From a virus: a stretch of DNA of 44,182 nt. Position 1 is the stretch's first letter. The number at the start of each line of letters is the position of its first letter. Below are positions 20,211-27,580 of the stretch, in pieces. Where the stretch lies: the IMG/VR virus record IMGVR_UViG_3300035698_017885, positions 1-44,182 of that record. One strand, given 5' to 3'. The notes below the pieces were generated by a model. The model searched no databases and was not told the origin of the DNA. It worked only from the letters and a program-made list of their open reading frames with translations. A program made the position numbers and the translations under genes.

Positions 20211-20441
20211 TTACAGTGTGGGTTTTTTCAGCATAGCCATACTTATGTAAGCGTTAGCTGACAGTCTTCTTTCCGCTAATAATGAATAAATAGTAAATTC
20301 CTCTTCTGGCAAATTTCTAATATATTCCAATGTCCAACCTGTATCCAATATTACCAAATATTCAGAAAACTTTCTAGGATACGATGTACGCGGCGACGGA
20401 TTATCCGTATCAGGCAAGAAGAAAGAATCCGCCGCCTCCAT
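20211..20441 (-). CDS. Tail assembly chaperone, frameshift extension (T-like)
   Basis: 76 residues from the ATG at 20441, or a C-terminal extension of the upstream 146-residue protein by a -1 frameshift. Motifs are Trp-Thr-Leu-Glu-Tyr-Ile, then LPEEEFTIYSLLAER, like the second half of lambda G/GT-type chaperones. The start codon overlaps the upstream stop (TAATG). The sequence just before is A-AAA-AAA in the upstream frame, and a -1 slip there enters this frame at exactly this point. Both reinitiation and frameshifting are therefore possible. Confidence 0.7.
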   Translation of the reverse strand: MEAADSFFLPDTDNPSPRTSYPRKFSEYLVILDTGWTLEYIRNLPEEEFTIYSLLAERRLSANAYISMAMLKKPTL

Positions 20442-20881
20442 TATTTTTTTACTTCTTCTTCAAGTTCAATAGATTTAATCTTTTCAAATTCATCTATAAT
20501 ACGGTCTAAAACGTAGGCATCAATACAATTAATTGTATCAGGATTACACGGTACATCCTTACCGTCTTCATCTTTAATGTCCCACTCTTTCAGACACTGT
20601 TTGACCCTCAAATCTCTCCACCTATTAAAATCAACCTGCCCAGTTATAACACCGTCCTCACGAACCTCAGATGCGTGATTAATATTATTCCTGTCCTGCC
20701 AAGACAACGGTTTCCAATGAGTATTTACAACTTTTATTCCCCTTTCTACCACTTCCTCTTCAGACAATTTTTTGACTTCTTCCGTTGGCACAATAAATAT
20801 CTTTTCACAACCATCTTTTTCCTCTTCTCGATAGAATAATTGTACGTGGACTAATTGAGGTTTGCTTTTAAACAGGCTCAT
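20441..20881 (-). CDS. Tail assembly chaperone (G-like)
   Basis: 146 residues, start MSLFKSKPQLVHVQLF, with an AGGAG ribosome site. It is an acidic, mostly helical protein. The C-terminal part has FNRWRDLRVKQCLKEW followed by D-E-D-G-K and a final helix DRIIDEFEKIKSIE. It ends in E-E-E-V-K-K with two AAA codons immediately before the stop, which is the slippery site. Its place between tail tube and tape measure is the standard chaperone slot; such proteins coat the tape measure while the tube polymerises around it. Confidence 0.75.
   Translation of the reverse strand: MSLFKSKPQLVHVQLFYREEEKDGCEKIFIVPTEEVKKLSEEEVVERGIKVVNTHWKPLSWQDRNNINHASEVREDGVITGQVDFNRWRDLRVKQCLKEWDIKDEDGKDVPCNPDTINCIDAYVLDRIIDEFEKIKSIELEEEVKK
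20444..20450 (-). promoter_or_regulatory. A-AAA-AAA slippery site, predicted -1 ribosomal frameshift
   Basis: Seven A residues read GTA AAA AAA TAA in the chaperone frame. A -1 shift after the second AAA continues as ATA ATG GAG GCG, the frame of the 76-residue gene. This would give a 146+76-type fusion. Programmed -1 frameshifting at this point between tail tube and tape-measure genes is conserved in many long-tailed phages. Confidence 0.65.
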
Positions 20882-20903
20882 AAAATTTTCTCCTATTAAA
20901 TCA

Positions 20904-20925
20904 GGTATTTATTTAATATCGGCAA
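20904..20925 (-). promoter_or_regulatory. Candidate promoter upstream of chaperone genes
   Basis: The minus strand contains TTGCCGATATTAAATAAATA directly after the terminator of the tail tube gene and about 25 bases before the chaperone ribosome site. A terminator followed by a restart is a sensible arrangement for lowering chaperone expression relative to tube. It contains an AAATAAATA core reminiscent of T4-type late promoters (TATAAATA). Confidence 0.4.
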
Positions 20926-20960
20926 AAAAAAAAGAATGGCAAGAAAAATCTTACCATTCT
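20924..20960 (-). terminator. Intrinsic terminator after tail tube gene
   Basis: The minus strand forms a 12-bp stem, AGAATGGTAAGA with TCTTGCCATTCT (one U-G pair), closing a short T-rich loop and followed at once by ten T residues. It starts about 30 bases after the tail tube stop codon. It is the clearest terminator in the window. Confidence 0.9.
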
Positions 20961-20989
20961 CGAAATCAGCAATATCTGATTCTTACTAT

Positions 20990-21964
20990 TTAGAACACAT
21001 TTGCGTCACAAGCATCCTTGTTAATCACGAAATCAGTATCAACGAATGTCTCAGATGCACGACCACCTGGGAGTGCATGCCAGTTGACAGTTGATTCCAT
21101 TAAATCATTTTTCAAGCCCATTGTTTCAATCTCGTATACAACACCAGGGAGCTTGACTCCCCACTGTGCCGAACATCCTGAAACATAGTATCCGAAATGT
21201 AATGTATCATCGGCGAAACAACGTTCCTGGTTGTCCTCAGCCGCTTGACCAAAACCGGGGTGTCTACCCATTACAACTATAGACCCAGTGATATCTCTCA
21301 ACTTAGGAGCGATATCCTGTGGACTCAGACATCCATTCAACGTGTAGAAACGCTCGATATTGTTACTAACATTGCATTCAAAAGTTCTTACATATTCACC
21401 AGTGAAAGAACCACCTTCGAATGCTACTTCAAGGAATACGTCATTCCATGTCAAAGCACGAGCATTTCTTTCTCCACCCAACTCGGCATCAGTAAGATAA
21501 CCACCACCAGAACCCAAATATTCACGACTTGTTCCGATGACTTCTGTCTCAATATTGATCATGTCACTGTGAGCGACAGAGAATTTGAAAGTGTTTATTT
21601 TACAGTTATGGAAATTAAATGTTGCGTTGTCACTAGTATATTTAACTTTTACCGGCTCCAACACATGAACCATTCTGCCGTCATTGTTCCTTTGGATAGC
21701 AGCAAGCCAGATTTGTGCAACAACATCAGTAGAACCAACTCCCCCTAGCCCTGGGTCCATGACTGCGGGAAACGCAATAGTACCTCCAACTTCCTTTGGA
21801 CCTAACCTGTAGACAGTCTTGTCAAATCGACTAGATACGACATCTGGTTTTTCGATAGTCTGTGATAATTTCAATTCACAAGACGTGCATCGAATACCAT
21901 AATCGACGCCGCTGGATATTCTAACATATCCGATGTATCCCATATATGCAGGTGGAATTGGCAT
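20990..21964 (-). CDS. Major tail tube protein (probable)
   Basis: 324 residues, start MPIPPAYMGYIGYVRI, with an AGGAG-type ribosome site. The composition is beta-rich, with strand patterns such as TFNFHNCKINTFKFSVAH, typical of tail tube folds in which paired strands line the channel. Cysteines occur at several places, including C-x-x-C near residues 26-29. The gene sits just upstream of the chaperones and the tape measure and has its own strong terminator, as expected for the most abundant tail protein. The family was assigned from context and fold pattern, not from a specific signature. Confidence 0.7.
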   Translation of the reverse strand: MPIPPAYMGYIGYVRISSGVDYGIRCTSCELKLSQTIEKPDVVSSRFDKTVYRLGPKEVGGTIAFPAVMDPGLGGVGSTDVVAQIWLAAIQRNNDGRMVHVLEPVKVKYTSDNATFNFHNCKINTFKFSVAHSDMINIETEVIGTSREYLGSGGGYLTDAELGGERNARALTWNDVFLEVAFEGGSFTGEYVRTFECNVSNNIERFYTLNGCLSPQDIAPKLRDITGSIVVMGRHPGFGQAAEDNQERCFADDTLHFGYYVSGCSAQWGVKLPGVVYEIETMGLKNDLMESTVNWHALPGGRASETFVDTDFVINKDACDANVF

Positions 21965-21999
21965 TAAATTTCTCCTTTGTGTATTCTAAACATTTTCAC

Positions 22000-22395
22000 T
22001 TACGAAGTAAAGGCATACAACGCATTAATTGTATACCCAGCAAGATCAGACATATACTTAAACGAAGCCTCGACTAGATCTTCTCCCCCAGAAGGGTTAT
22101 ATATTTCATTATATATAAATTCATCAACAGTAGTGTAATCAGATCTTGAGATAACGTGCTGTTGCAACGCTCTTACCGCACCGAGCAAATTAGTTACAGA
22201 GTCCCACATTCCTGCATTACCCTGATAGGTACTCCAAAAAGTATTAAGCAAATCAACTTCAGGAATAATCACGTCCAACAGCACAACGGTATATACCGCG
22301 TCAAACAAATCCTGCTTTGCACTTGAAACTGTATCTCTTGCCGACCCTAAGTCGGCCTGTAGTGTCATATAACTTGTACCAGAAATAACTGCCAT
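22000..22395 (-). CDS. Hypothetical tail protein upstream of tail tube
   Basis: 131 residues, start MAVISGTSYMTLQADL, with a good AAGGAGA ribosome site. The predicted structure is largely helical (residues 10-45, 60-85, 110-130) and without charge clusters or membrane segments. It is in the tail operon between the glycosyltransferase and the tail tube. No family was recognised; a minor tail or completion protein would fit its position. Confidence 0.6.
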   Translation of the reverse strand: MAVISGTSYMTLQADLGSARDTVSSAKQDLFDAVYTVVLLDVIIPEVDLLNTFWSTYQGNAGMWDSVTNLLGAVRALQQHVISRSDYTTVDEFIYNEIYNPSGGEDLVEASFKYMSDLAGYTINALYAFTS

Positions 22396-22460
22396 TCTAT
22401 ATTCTCCTTATTTCGTACATTTCTTAATTAGTATTAAAAAATCCTTCATTAATTCCTTGT

Positions 22461-23648
22461 TTAAATTACATCTACCCCTATAGTTCTGTGATTCTTCTTC
22501 TTTTCCTCCGCTAATTCAACAACCTTTTTCTGCAATATTTTATTCTCATATTCCAAGGCTGTTTCCTTCACAATACATCTAATTTTTTCAAACTCCTCTT
22601 TATTTTCAGTTTTGATCTTTTTTATTTTATTGAGTTGTTCTACCAAACTATCAACAGAAACTATTTGATATTCCTTCTCGTGGTCTCCCACATATATATT
22701 ACTTCCTACAAAAAACTGATATTCCTTTGGTAATTTTCCCACAACTTCTTTTAATGCACCGATTTCCGTCACTACGGGGATACACCCTGTCAACATCCCT
22801 TCTTTAATAGACAACGCCGTTGCAGACCTAACCGAAACATCCACGATTACATCAGATTCATTGTATTTATCATTCAATTCTTCAGTTGTCAATCCGTCAT
22901 TCAAAGAAACAAATTTATCAGGTAAAAAAGTATTTTCTTTACAATATCTGCGTATTAATGCTTCCAGATCATATTCCCCTACATCAGAGTGATTCGTATT
23001 CAGATAAAGTTTTGCACCAGATCCTTCCGCACCAATAAGTAAAGATGGGAGATTGGAAACTTGTGAGTTTTTAGAACAACTCATTATTCTAAAATCTTCT
23101 TCAACATTTTCTTTGCCAAAAAATTTACTAGGATCAGGACCATAAGGGACATAATGACAATCTAAATCAGCATTTATTTTCTTCACTGCGTCATACGCAG
23201 ATTGTGTGGTAAAAATAGCCGAATCAACTACAGTAAAAATTTCTACAAATTTTTCATTTATAGGTAATGCCTCTATTAAAAAAACTCCAATCCATTTAAC
23301 TTTGCCAGGAGATAATCCACACACAGCGAATAACGCCATAGCGGCAATATCATCGTGTTCAGTAACAGATACTATCACATCAGCCTCAAACTTTTTCATA
23401 ACTTCGAATATATGTGGGCCGGTATGGTCCGGATGTGGCATAAAAGGATGAAGTTCGCAGATCTCTCCTCCGTCATCTTCGTAAAAATATCTTCCTTGTT
23501 CGTCGGCAGTAAACCATGTGATATCAAAATTCCATACAGCACTGTTTACTTCATGCCCAGATTGTTTCAATTCGTTTATAATCTCTGCATGTATTTTTCC
23601 TGACTTTGACAATAGATAGGGAGATTCCCCAACAGTAAGAACTTTCAT
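22461..23648 (-). CDS. GT-B fold glycosyltransferase (GT4-like)
   Basis: 395 residues, start MKVLTVGESPYLLSKSG, with an AGAGGAG ribosome site. The N-terminal Rossmann-like half opens with a beta strand followed by G-x-S-P and ends near the V-P-Y-G-P-D-P hinge (about residues 166-173), typical of GT-B enzymes. The C-terminal half has V-D-V-S-V-R, then S-I-K-E-G-M-L-T-G-C-I-P-V-V-T, the nucleotide-sugar-binding segment with the family's acidic residue, followed by E-I-G-A. A charged C-terminal helix follows. It would transfer a sugar from an activated nucleotide-sugar donor. Being embedded in the tail operon, it may decorate a virion protein such as the tail tube or a fibre (inference). Serine-rich stalk proteins elsewhere in the window are candidate acceptors. 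Confidence 0.8.
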   Translation of the reverse strand: MKVLTVGESPYLLSKSGKIHAEIINELKQSGHEVNSAVWNFDITWFTADEQGRYFYEDDGGEICELHPFMPHPDHTGPHIFEVMKKFEADVIVSVTEHDDIAAMALFAVCGLSPGKVKWIGVFLIEALPINEKFVEIFTVVDSAIFTTQSAYDAVKKINADLDCHYVPYGPDPSKFFGKENVEEDFRIMSCSKNSQVSNLPSLLIGAEGSGAKLYLNTNHSDVGEYDLEALIRRYCKENTFLPDKFVSLNDGLTTEELNDKYNESDVIVDVSVRSATALSIKEGMLTGCIPVVTEIGALKEVVGKLPKEYQFFVGSNIYVGDHEKEYQIVSVDSLVEQLNKIKKIKTENKEEFEKIRCIVKETALEYENKILQKKVVELAEEKKKNHRTIGVDVI

Positions 23649-23667
23649 AAAAATTCTCCTCTTTCAA

Positions 23668-24588
23668 TTAGTGAATAAATGTTTCTCTTGGAGGATAACA
23701 CCACAACTCTTCCTCCCAAGCAAACCATTTTATTTTGGCCGCTTTTAATAAAGTACCTTTATAAACATCGCCATAACTGGTACTGGCTGGCCAAGAATTG
23801 TATACAAACCTACTAAACAAAATAACCTGAGTATTGTCTTCAACTAAAAATTCGCATGCAGCAGGTGATCTTAATTTCAATGTTTCACCATCATCAAGAA
23901 CTTTATCAACCCAAAACTCAGAGTAGTCCCATTCACTCTCTATAACACCACGAGACCATTCGTGAAAATCAGAAGTATCAAAAACTTTAATAAAAGTGTC
24001 AGTAGCAGCAATATCCGCTATGGAAGCAACACTCTCATAAGGAGCAATCAAAGGATAGATATTTTTCTTCAAACCCCAAATCACAGTTTCCGCCAATTTG
24101 ATATGACTTCTATATCCCTTCTCCATCGTTGACTGTTTAAGATATACATTAATTTCTATATCATACGTATCTTTAGTACTATCAATCGTGAGCCACTCTG
24201 AATTACGAGATGTGACATTCACAGTAATGGCCGGATACATGGGGATATTATCAGGATCTCCAATATAAATTCCACTAATCATCTGAGTATCATAAGTTTT
24301 TGTCAAATAAGGAGATCTAGACATAGACCAGTTATTTTCCAAAGGATTAACCAATCTGATATGCGTTCTGTCAACCTTGGCTTCCACTATGTTATTAAAT
24401 TCCGCAGCAGAAGTAGGGTCCAAAATCAAGACTTCATCACCCAATTGGAATCTATTAGTATTCTGTATCTCAATAACGTAATCCCCAGCTTCTGCGTCCT
24501 CAATCAAAGGCATAGAAGTAGCCGCCCAATTTCTTATAATGGTTCTTACACTATCAGCTATTTCAAGAGCACCATACCCCACAATCAA
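23668..24588 (-). CDS. Tail completion/terminator-region protein
   Basis: 306 residues from a TTG start that overlaps the upstream stop as TTGA, preceded by GTGAGG. The start is MIVGYGALEIADSVRT. The N-terminal helix precedes two beta-rich segments, each with a D-E/D-T-x(2)-V-x-D-T-S-like turn (GDEVLILDPTSAAEF at about 50-64, TFIKVFDTSDFHEW at about 198-211), which suggests an internal duplication. NVYLKQSTMEKGYRSHIKLAETVIWGLKK in the middle recalls tail terminator proteins. Position after the connector genes supports a neck role. Confidence 0.6.
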   Translation of the reverse strand: MIVGYGALEIADSVRTIIRNWAATSMPLIEDAEAGDYVIEIQNTNRFQLGDEVLILDPTSAAEFNNIVEAKVDRTHIRLVNPLENNWSMSRSPYLTKTYDTQMISGIYIGDPDNIPMYPAITVNVTSRNSEWLTIDSTKDTYDIEINVYLKQSTMEKGYRSHIKLAETVIWGLKKNIYPLIAPYESVASIADIAATDTFIKVFDTSDFHEWSRGVIESEWDYSEFWVDKVLDDGETLKLRSPAACEFLVEDNTQVILFSRFVYNSWPASTSYGDVYKGTLLKAAKIKWFAWEEELWCYPPRETFIH

Positions 24589-24902
24589 ACCTCACTAAAA
24601 ATTTGGTTCAAATAATCCATAATATACTTGTTTATAAGGTCGTCTTCTACTTTATCTCTCTGCCTATCTTTTGGAGGCAAATTCCGTATAGCATCTTCCA
24701 TCCCTCTCTTATCATGTTTAAGGTGACTCTGATAAGCTGCCTCTTTAAACGCTTCATTCTTATCAGAAGAGGGACTATGACTATCGCGGATATTTTCCTG
24801 CACTTCATGGGTTACATTGGAAGAAAAAGATAGTCTATTTATCCCATCAATAAACCCTCTTAACGAATCTTTTACTTGATCTATATTAGCAATCTTTATC
24901 AC
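24585..24902 (-). CDS. Small neck protein, unknown
   Basis: 105 residues from a GTG start overlapping the upstream stop as GTGA; its own stop overlaps the next start. The protein is charged and helical (KVEDDLINKYIMDYLNQIF at the C-terminus), with the central segment Ser/Asp/Lys-rich. The tight coupling on both sides places it in the head-tail connector group. Its size fits a head-closure or HK97 gp10-like fragment, but no motif proves it. Confidence 0.6.
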   Translation of the reverse strand: MIKIANIDQVKDSLRGFIDGINRLSFSSNVTHEVQENIRDSHSPSSDKNEAFKEAAYQSHLKHDKRGMEDAIRNLPPKDRQRDKVEDDLINKYIMDYLNQIFSEV

Positions 24903-25645
24903 GAGGATGCAGATTCCATGACATTAGGTCCTTTATTCCCCTGATGCCTATAAGGAGTTTTAAGGTAAGGACTAAGAAATCTGTTCCCTATTCTTACAGC
25001 ACCGTGGAGAATCGTAATACCATTCAATATATTATTGATATCTGCTCTACCAAGCTCCCTCTGCCACTTGCCATATTCAGACTGACTAGGAGAAGCTTCG
25101 GCCATAAAGTATTTTTCATAGACATGGGCAGCGGTTAGACGAGTGGAAATTAAACCTATCGGAGCAGGATATTGTAATCTTAATACTCTAGTACAATTGG
25201 CTTTATATTCATAATCAATAGGCTCAGCAGTCTGAAACATGTTCTGTTCATCTTCATTCAACAATTCTTCAATAGTGTAAGTATCTGTTACAGTTTCTCT
25301 TGTCCCTGGGTTGAATTCGGTAAGAACAATGATATCACCAACATAAAATGGTGCTGGACCAGACATAATAATGTAATTATTATAATCGTTGACATCGACT
25401 AATAACTCACCTTCATAATCAGATCCTCTCTCAAAAGGTATTGCGTATAACTGACTTAATGCCCCATCAATCTCAGAATCTGACCATTTTATGTATTGAT
25501 CCAGAATGCTCTCTGGGACAACATTGAAATCAAGAGATGTGCCAACATTCATTAAATTGACAGGTTGACCCAAATTGTCAGGAGAAGCACTTGTCAAAGT
25601 ATTCGCAAGCATATTCTCCACTCGCTGTTTAGTTGTATATGGCAA
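24899..25645 (-). CDS. Head-tail adaptor (gp36/DUF1320-like)
   Basis: 248 residues. The start is TTG at 25645, chosen because GGAG lies eight bases upstream; it reads MPYTTKQRVENML. The segment SDSEIDGALSQLYAIPF (about 73-89) is the signature-like part of the gp36/DUF1320 adaptors, in which an acidic helix precedes L-x-x-x-Y-x-x-P-F. A beta insertion follows (90-150), then a helix region around TAAHVYEKYFMAEASPSQ. The C-terminus is basic. Adaptors of this family connect the portal to the tail. The insertion makes it longer than usual for the family. Confidence 0.65.
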   Translation of the reverse strand: MPYTTKQRVENMLANTLTSASPDNLGQPVNLMNVGTSLDFNVVPESILDQYIKWSDSEIDGALSQLYAIPFERGSDYEGELLVDVNDYNNYIIMSGPAPFYVGDIIVLTEFNPGTRETVTDTYTIEELLNEDEQNMFQTAEPIDYEYKANCTRVLRLQYPAPIGLISTRLTAAHVYEKYFMAEASPSQSEYGKWQRELGRADINNILNGITILHGAVRIGNRFLSPYLKTPYRHQGNKGPNVMESASS

Positions 25646-25648
25646 AGC

Positions 25649-26761
25649 CTATTCTCCAGTAATTGGCAACTCTTCAGAATTCTTATCCTCTCCTTTCTTT
25701 TCTTTCTTCTTGCCATTCTTTCCTTCCAAAGATTTTACAAGTTTTCTTTGGGATACGGCGGCTTGTCTCAAACAACCTTTAACAACAGCGTTTTTGGGGT
25801 CAGTAGCAATTGTAACTCCTGAAATTTCAAAAGGTAAATCAAGTCTTTCGATAACTTTCTCTAATTTAGTAACAAAACCTTTTGGCAAAGAAGTCCCACC
25901 TGCTACTACAATAGACGGTGGAGCAGGGTATTTACTCTTCACTTCAGTAAATTTCGCAGCAAAATGTTTAATAACATATTTGATTAATTCCCCATAATAT
26001 ACATCTAGGGCAAAAATAACATCATCATCCATGTTAAGATTATCAAAATCCAACCCTTTTTCTTTCTTAGCGATAACCTGAGATATATCTATATCAGTTT
26101 GTTCCGACACTTGTTTGTCCACCCAATCGCCGCCCATACTTACCGACATCCCAATAACAGGCAACCCTTTGTAGACCAATACACAATTTGATCTTCCCGC
26201 ACCCCAGGATATTCCGATCCCGCTAAAAGGAGACTCAGTACCATCAGGTTCAATAACTACAGGTTTCTCTGATAATACTATAGCGAGTCCTTCTTCTATA
26301 ACTTTGACATTCCACCCTTTTCTCTCAATCATACTAATTAATCTTGCTTTATGGAAGTTGTTATCAATAGAACCATCTACAGATTCTGATGATACGCATG
26401 TACATACCATTGACTTATCATCTGGGGCATCACCAATTGAAGAGTTAACCAATTCGGCCATAATCAGCATCTTCTTGCTTTCTTTTTTATTAAGGACACC
26501 ACCTTCCATCGGACGACGTAACTTAACATTATCAGGGAACATCATCGCTACTTTTAACGCATCTTCACCAATAACATAATAATGTTCCCCATCTTTAACA
26601 AAATGCCATTTGTTTTGGTTAAGGACATCCTCTATATCTTCTGTCGCGTTAATTTCAACAAAAGCATTACGAATAGTCTTTATTTCTATCTTTTTATCTG
26701 CTGTTGCTTCTGCTGTTTGAAAATTCATCGTACCTGGATCAACACCAATCATTCTGGACAT
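25649..26761 (-). CDS. Actin-like ATPase (MreB/ParM superfamily)
   Basis: 370 residues, start MSRMIGVDPGTMNF, with a GGGAGA ribosome site. Phosphate-1 motif is IGVDPGTMNF (5-14). RRPMEGGVLN (82-91) aligns with the MreB R-P-L-K-D-G-V segment. KVIEEGLAIVLS (153-164) is the connect-1 E-x-x-A helix, and SIVVAGGTSLPKGF (283-296) is the adenosine motif. Phosphate-2 is recognisable (GISWGAGRSN, 183-192), but the usual aspartates are replaced by Ser and Asn. A Lys-rich tail follows residue 340. Actin-like proteins bind ATP and usually form filaments; in phages they position DNA or replication centres. Here it lies between the connectors and a coiled-coil protein, an odd place for a segregation ATPase. 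Confidence 0.8.
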   Translation of the reverse strand: MSRMIGVDPGTMNFQTAEATADKKIEIKTIRNAFVEINATEDIEDVLNQNKWHFVKDGEHYYVIGEDALKVAMMFPDNVKLRRPMEGGVLNKKESKKMLIMAELVNSSIGDAPDDKSMVCTCVSSESVDGSIDNNFHKARLISMIERKGWNVKVIEEGLAIVLSEKPVVIEPDGTESPFSGIGISWGAGRSNCVLVYKGLPVIGMSVSMGGDWVDKQVSEQTDIDISQVIAKKEKGLDFDNLNMDDDVIFALDVYYGELIKYVIKHFAAKFTEVKSKYPAPPSIVVAGGTSLPKGFVTKLEKVIERLDLPFEISGVTIATDPKNAVVKGCLRQAAVSQRKLVKSLEGKNGKKKEKKGEDKNSEELPITGE

Positions 26762-26782
26762 TTTTCTCTCCCTGCTGTTTTT

Positions 26783-27394
26783 TTATAGTAAACCATCCAA
26801 TTCGTCTAGATCTTTATCTGTAAAAGTGTCTTCTGTACTTTCTTTCTTATACTCTATCTTATTTTCGGAATTTTCTACAAGTCTGTCAACTCTTTTCCGA
26901 TGTATCTCAGCCAATGCCTCTGGGTCAATATCATAATCATTTTCTTCTTCATCGATAGCACTGGTACTGCTTTGTTTCTGCTGGAGAATTTTATCCATTT
27001 TATTCATCATAGTACGAAGCAATAATTCAGAATTCTTATCAGTTTCTGGTTGAACGACCTGCGGTGATTGGTTGTTTTTTGCTATTTCCTTTCTAATAAA
27101 ATCCATAAGGACTTTTTGATCTATTCCGGATGGGACTTCTTTGATGATTGTTTTTTCTGTTACTTTTTCTTTTATTACTTCTTTTTTCTTTTTCCTGGGC
27201 AGTTTCCCACCACCATCGTCTCTTATGATTTTGACAAGCCTCAAAGACTTTGCTTTTTGCAAATCCTCTGAATCTCTGGGATTTCCTTTTATGGACGGAA
27301 TTGTATCCAAATCCCTACCTTGGCGTGGAGGTATACTAATATTCAAATCAGATATACTCAACTCATTCCCAGATACATTCGCAATCAAATACAT
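26783..27394 (-). CDS. Coiled-coil protein next to the actin-like ATPase
   Basis: 203 residues, start MYLIANVSGNELSISDL. The N-terminal 65 residues are a small beta domain ending LQKAKSLRLVKIIRD, followed by a Lys-rich hinge (about 70-90). Helical segments with leucine/isoleucine spacing run about 95-150, and the acidic C-terminus ends DKDLDELDGLL. It lies 21 bases upstream of the ATPase. A filament partner, adaptor or nucleator of the ATPase is one possibility, an ordinary neck protein another. No family was recognised. Confidence 0.65.
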   Translation of the reverse strand: MYLIANVSGNELSISDLNISIPPRQGRDLDTIPSIKGNPRDSEDLQKAKSLRLVKIIRDDGGGKLPRKKKKEVIKEKVTEKTIIKEVPSGIDQKVLMDFIRKEIAKNNQSPQVVQPETDKNSELLLRTMMNKMDKILQQKQSSTSAIDEEENDYDIDPEALAEIHRKRVDRLVENSENKIEYKKESTEDTFTDKDLDELDGLL

Positions 27395-27397
27395 GGT

Positions 27398-27580
27398 TTA
27401 TCGACATCTCCCAGTTCTAGGGTATGGAGTTTGTTCTTCTGGCAAAGCAAGCTCCATAGTATTCGTTCGACTACATTTAGGACAAACATAAGCAATTTTT
27501 CTATCTCTAAAATTTATCTCCAATGTCCCTTCTTCATATTCGGTATTTCCACATAGGCAAATTATCGAAATCTTGGTCAT
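27398..27580 (-). CDS. Small zinc-ribbon protein
   Basis: 60 residues, start MTKISIICLCGN, with a GGGGAGA ribosome site. C-x-C-G-N at residues 8-12 and C-P-K-C at about 33-36 form a zinc-ribbon pair, with beta strands between them, as in small zinc-ribbon proteins. The first 47 bases lie inside the 3' end of the 1000-residue gene in another frame. The overlap, the ribosome site and the cysteine pattern support a real gene. The role is unknown. Confidence 0.7.
   Translation of the reverse strand: MTKISIICLCGNTEYEEGTLEINFRDRKIAYVCPKCSRTNTMELALPEEQTPYPRTGRCR

Noticed and set aside
20990-24588. Tail sheath gene
   Set aside because: No protein of sheath size and pattern is present in the neck-tail interval; may be absent or outside the window.
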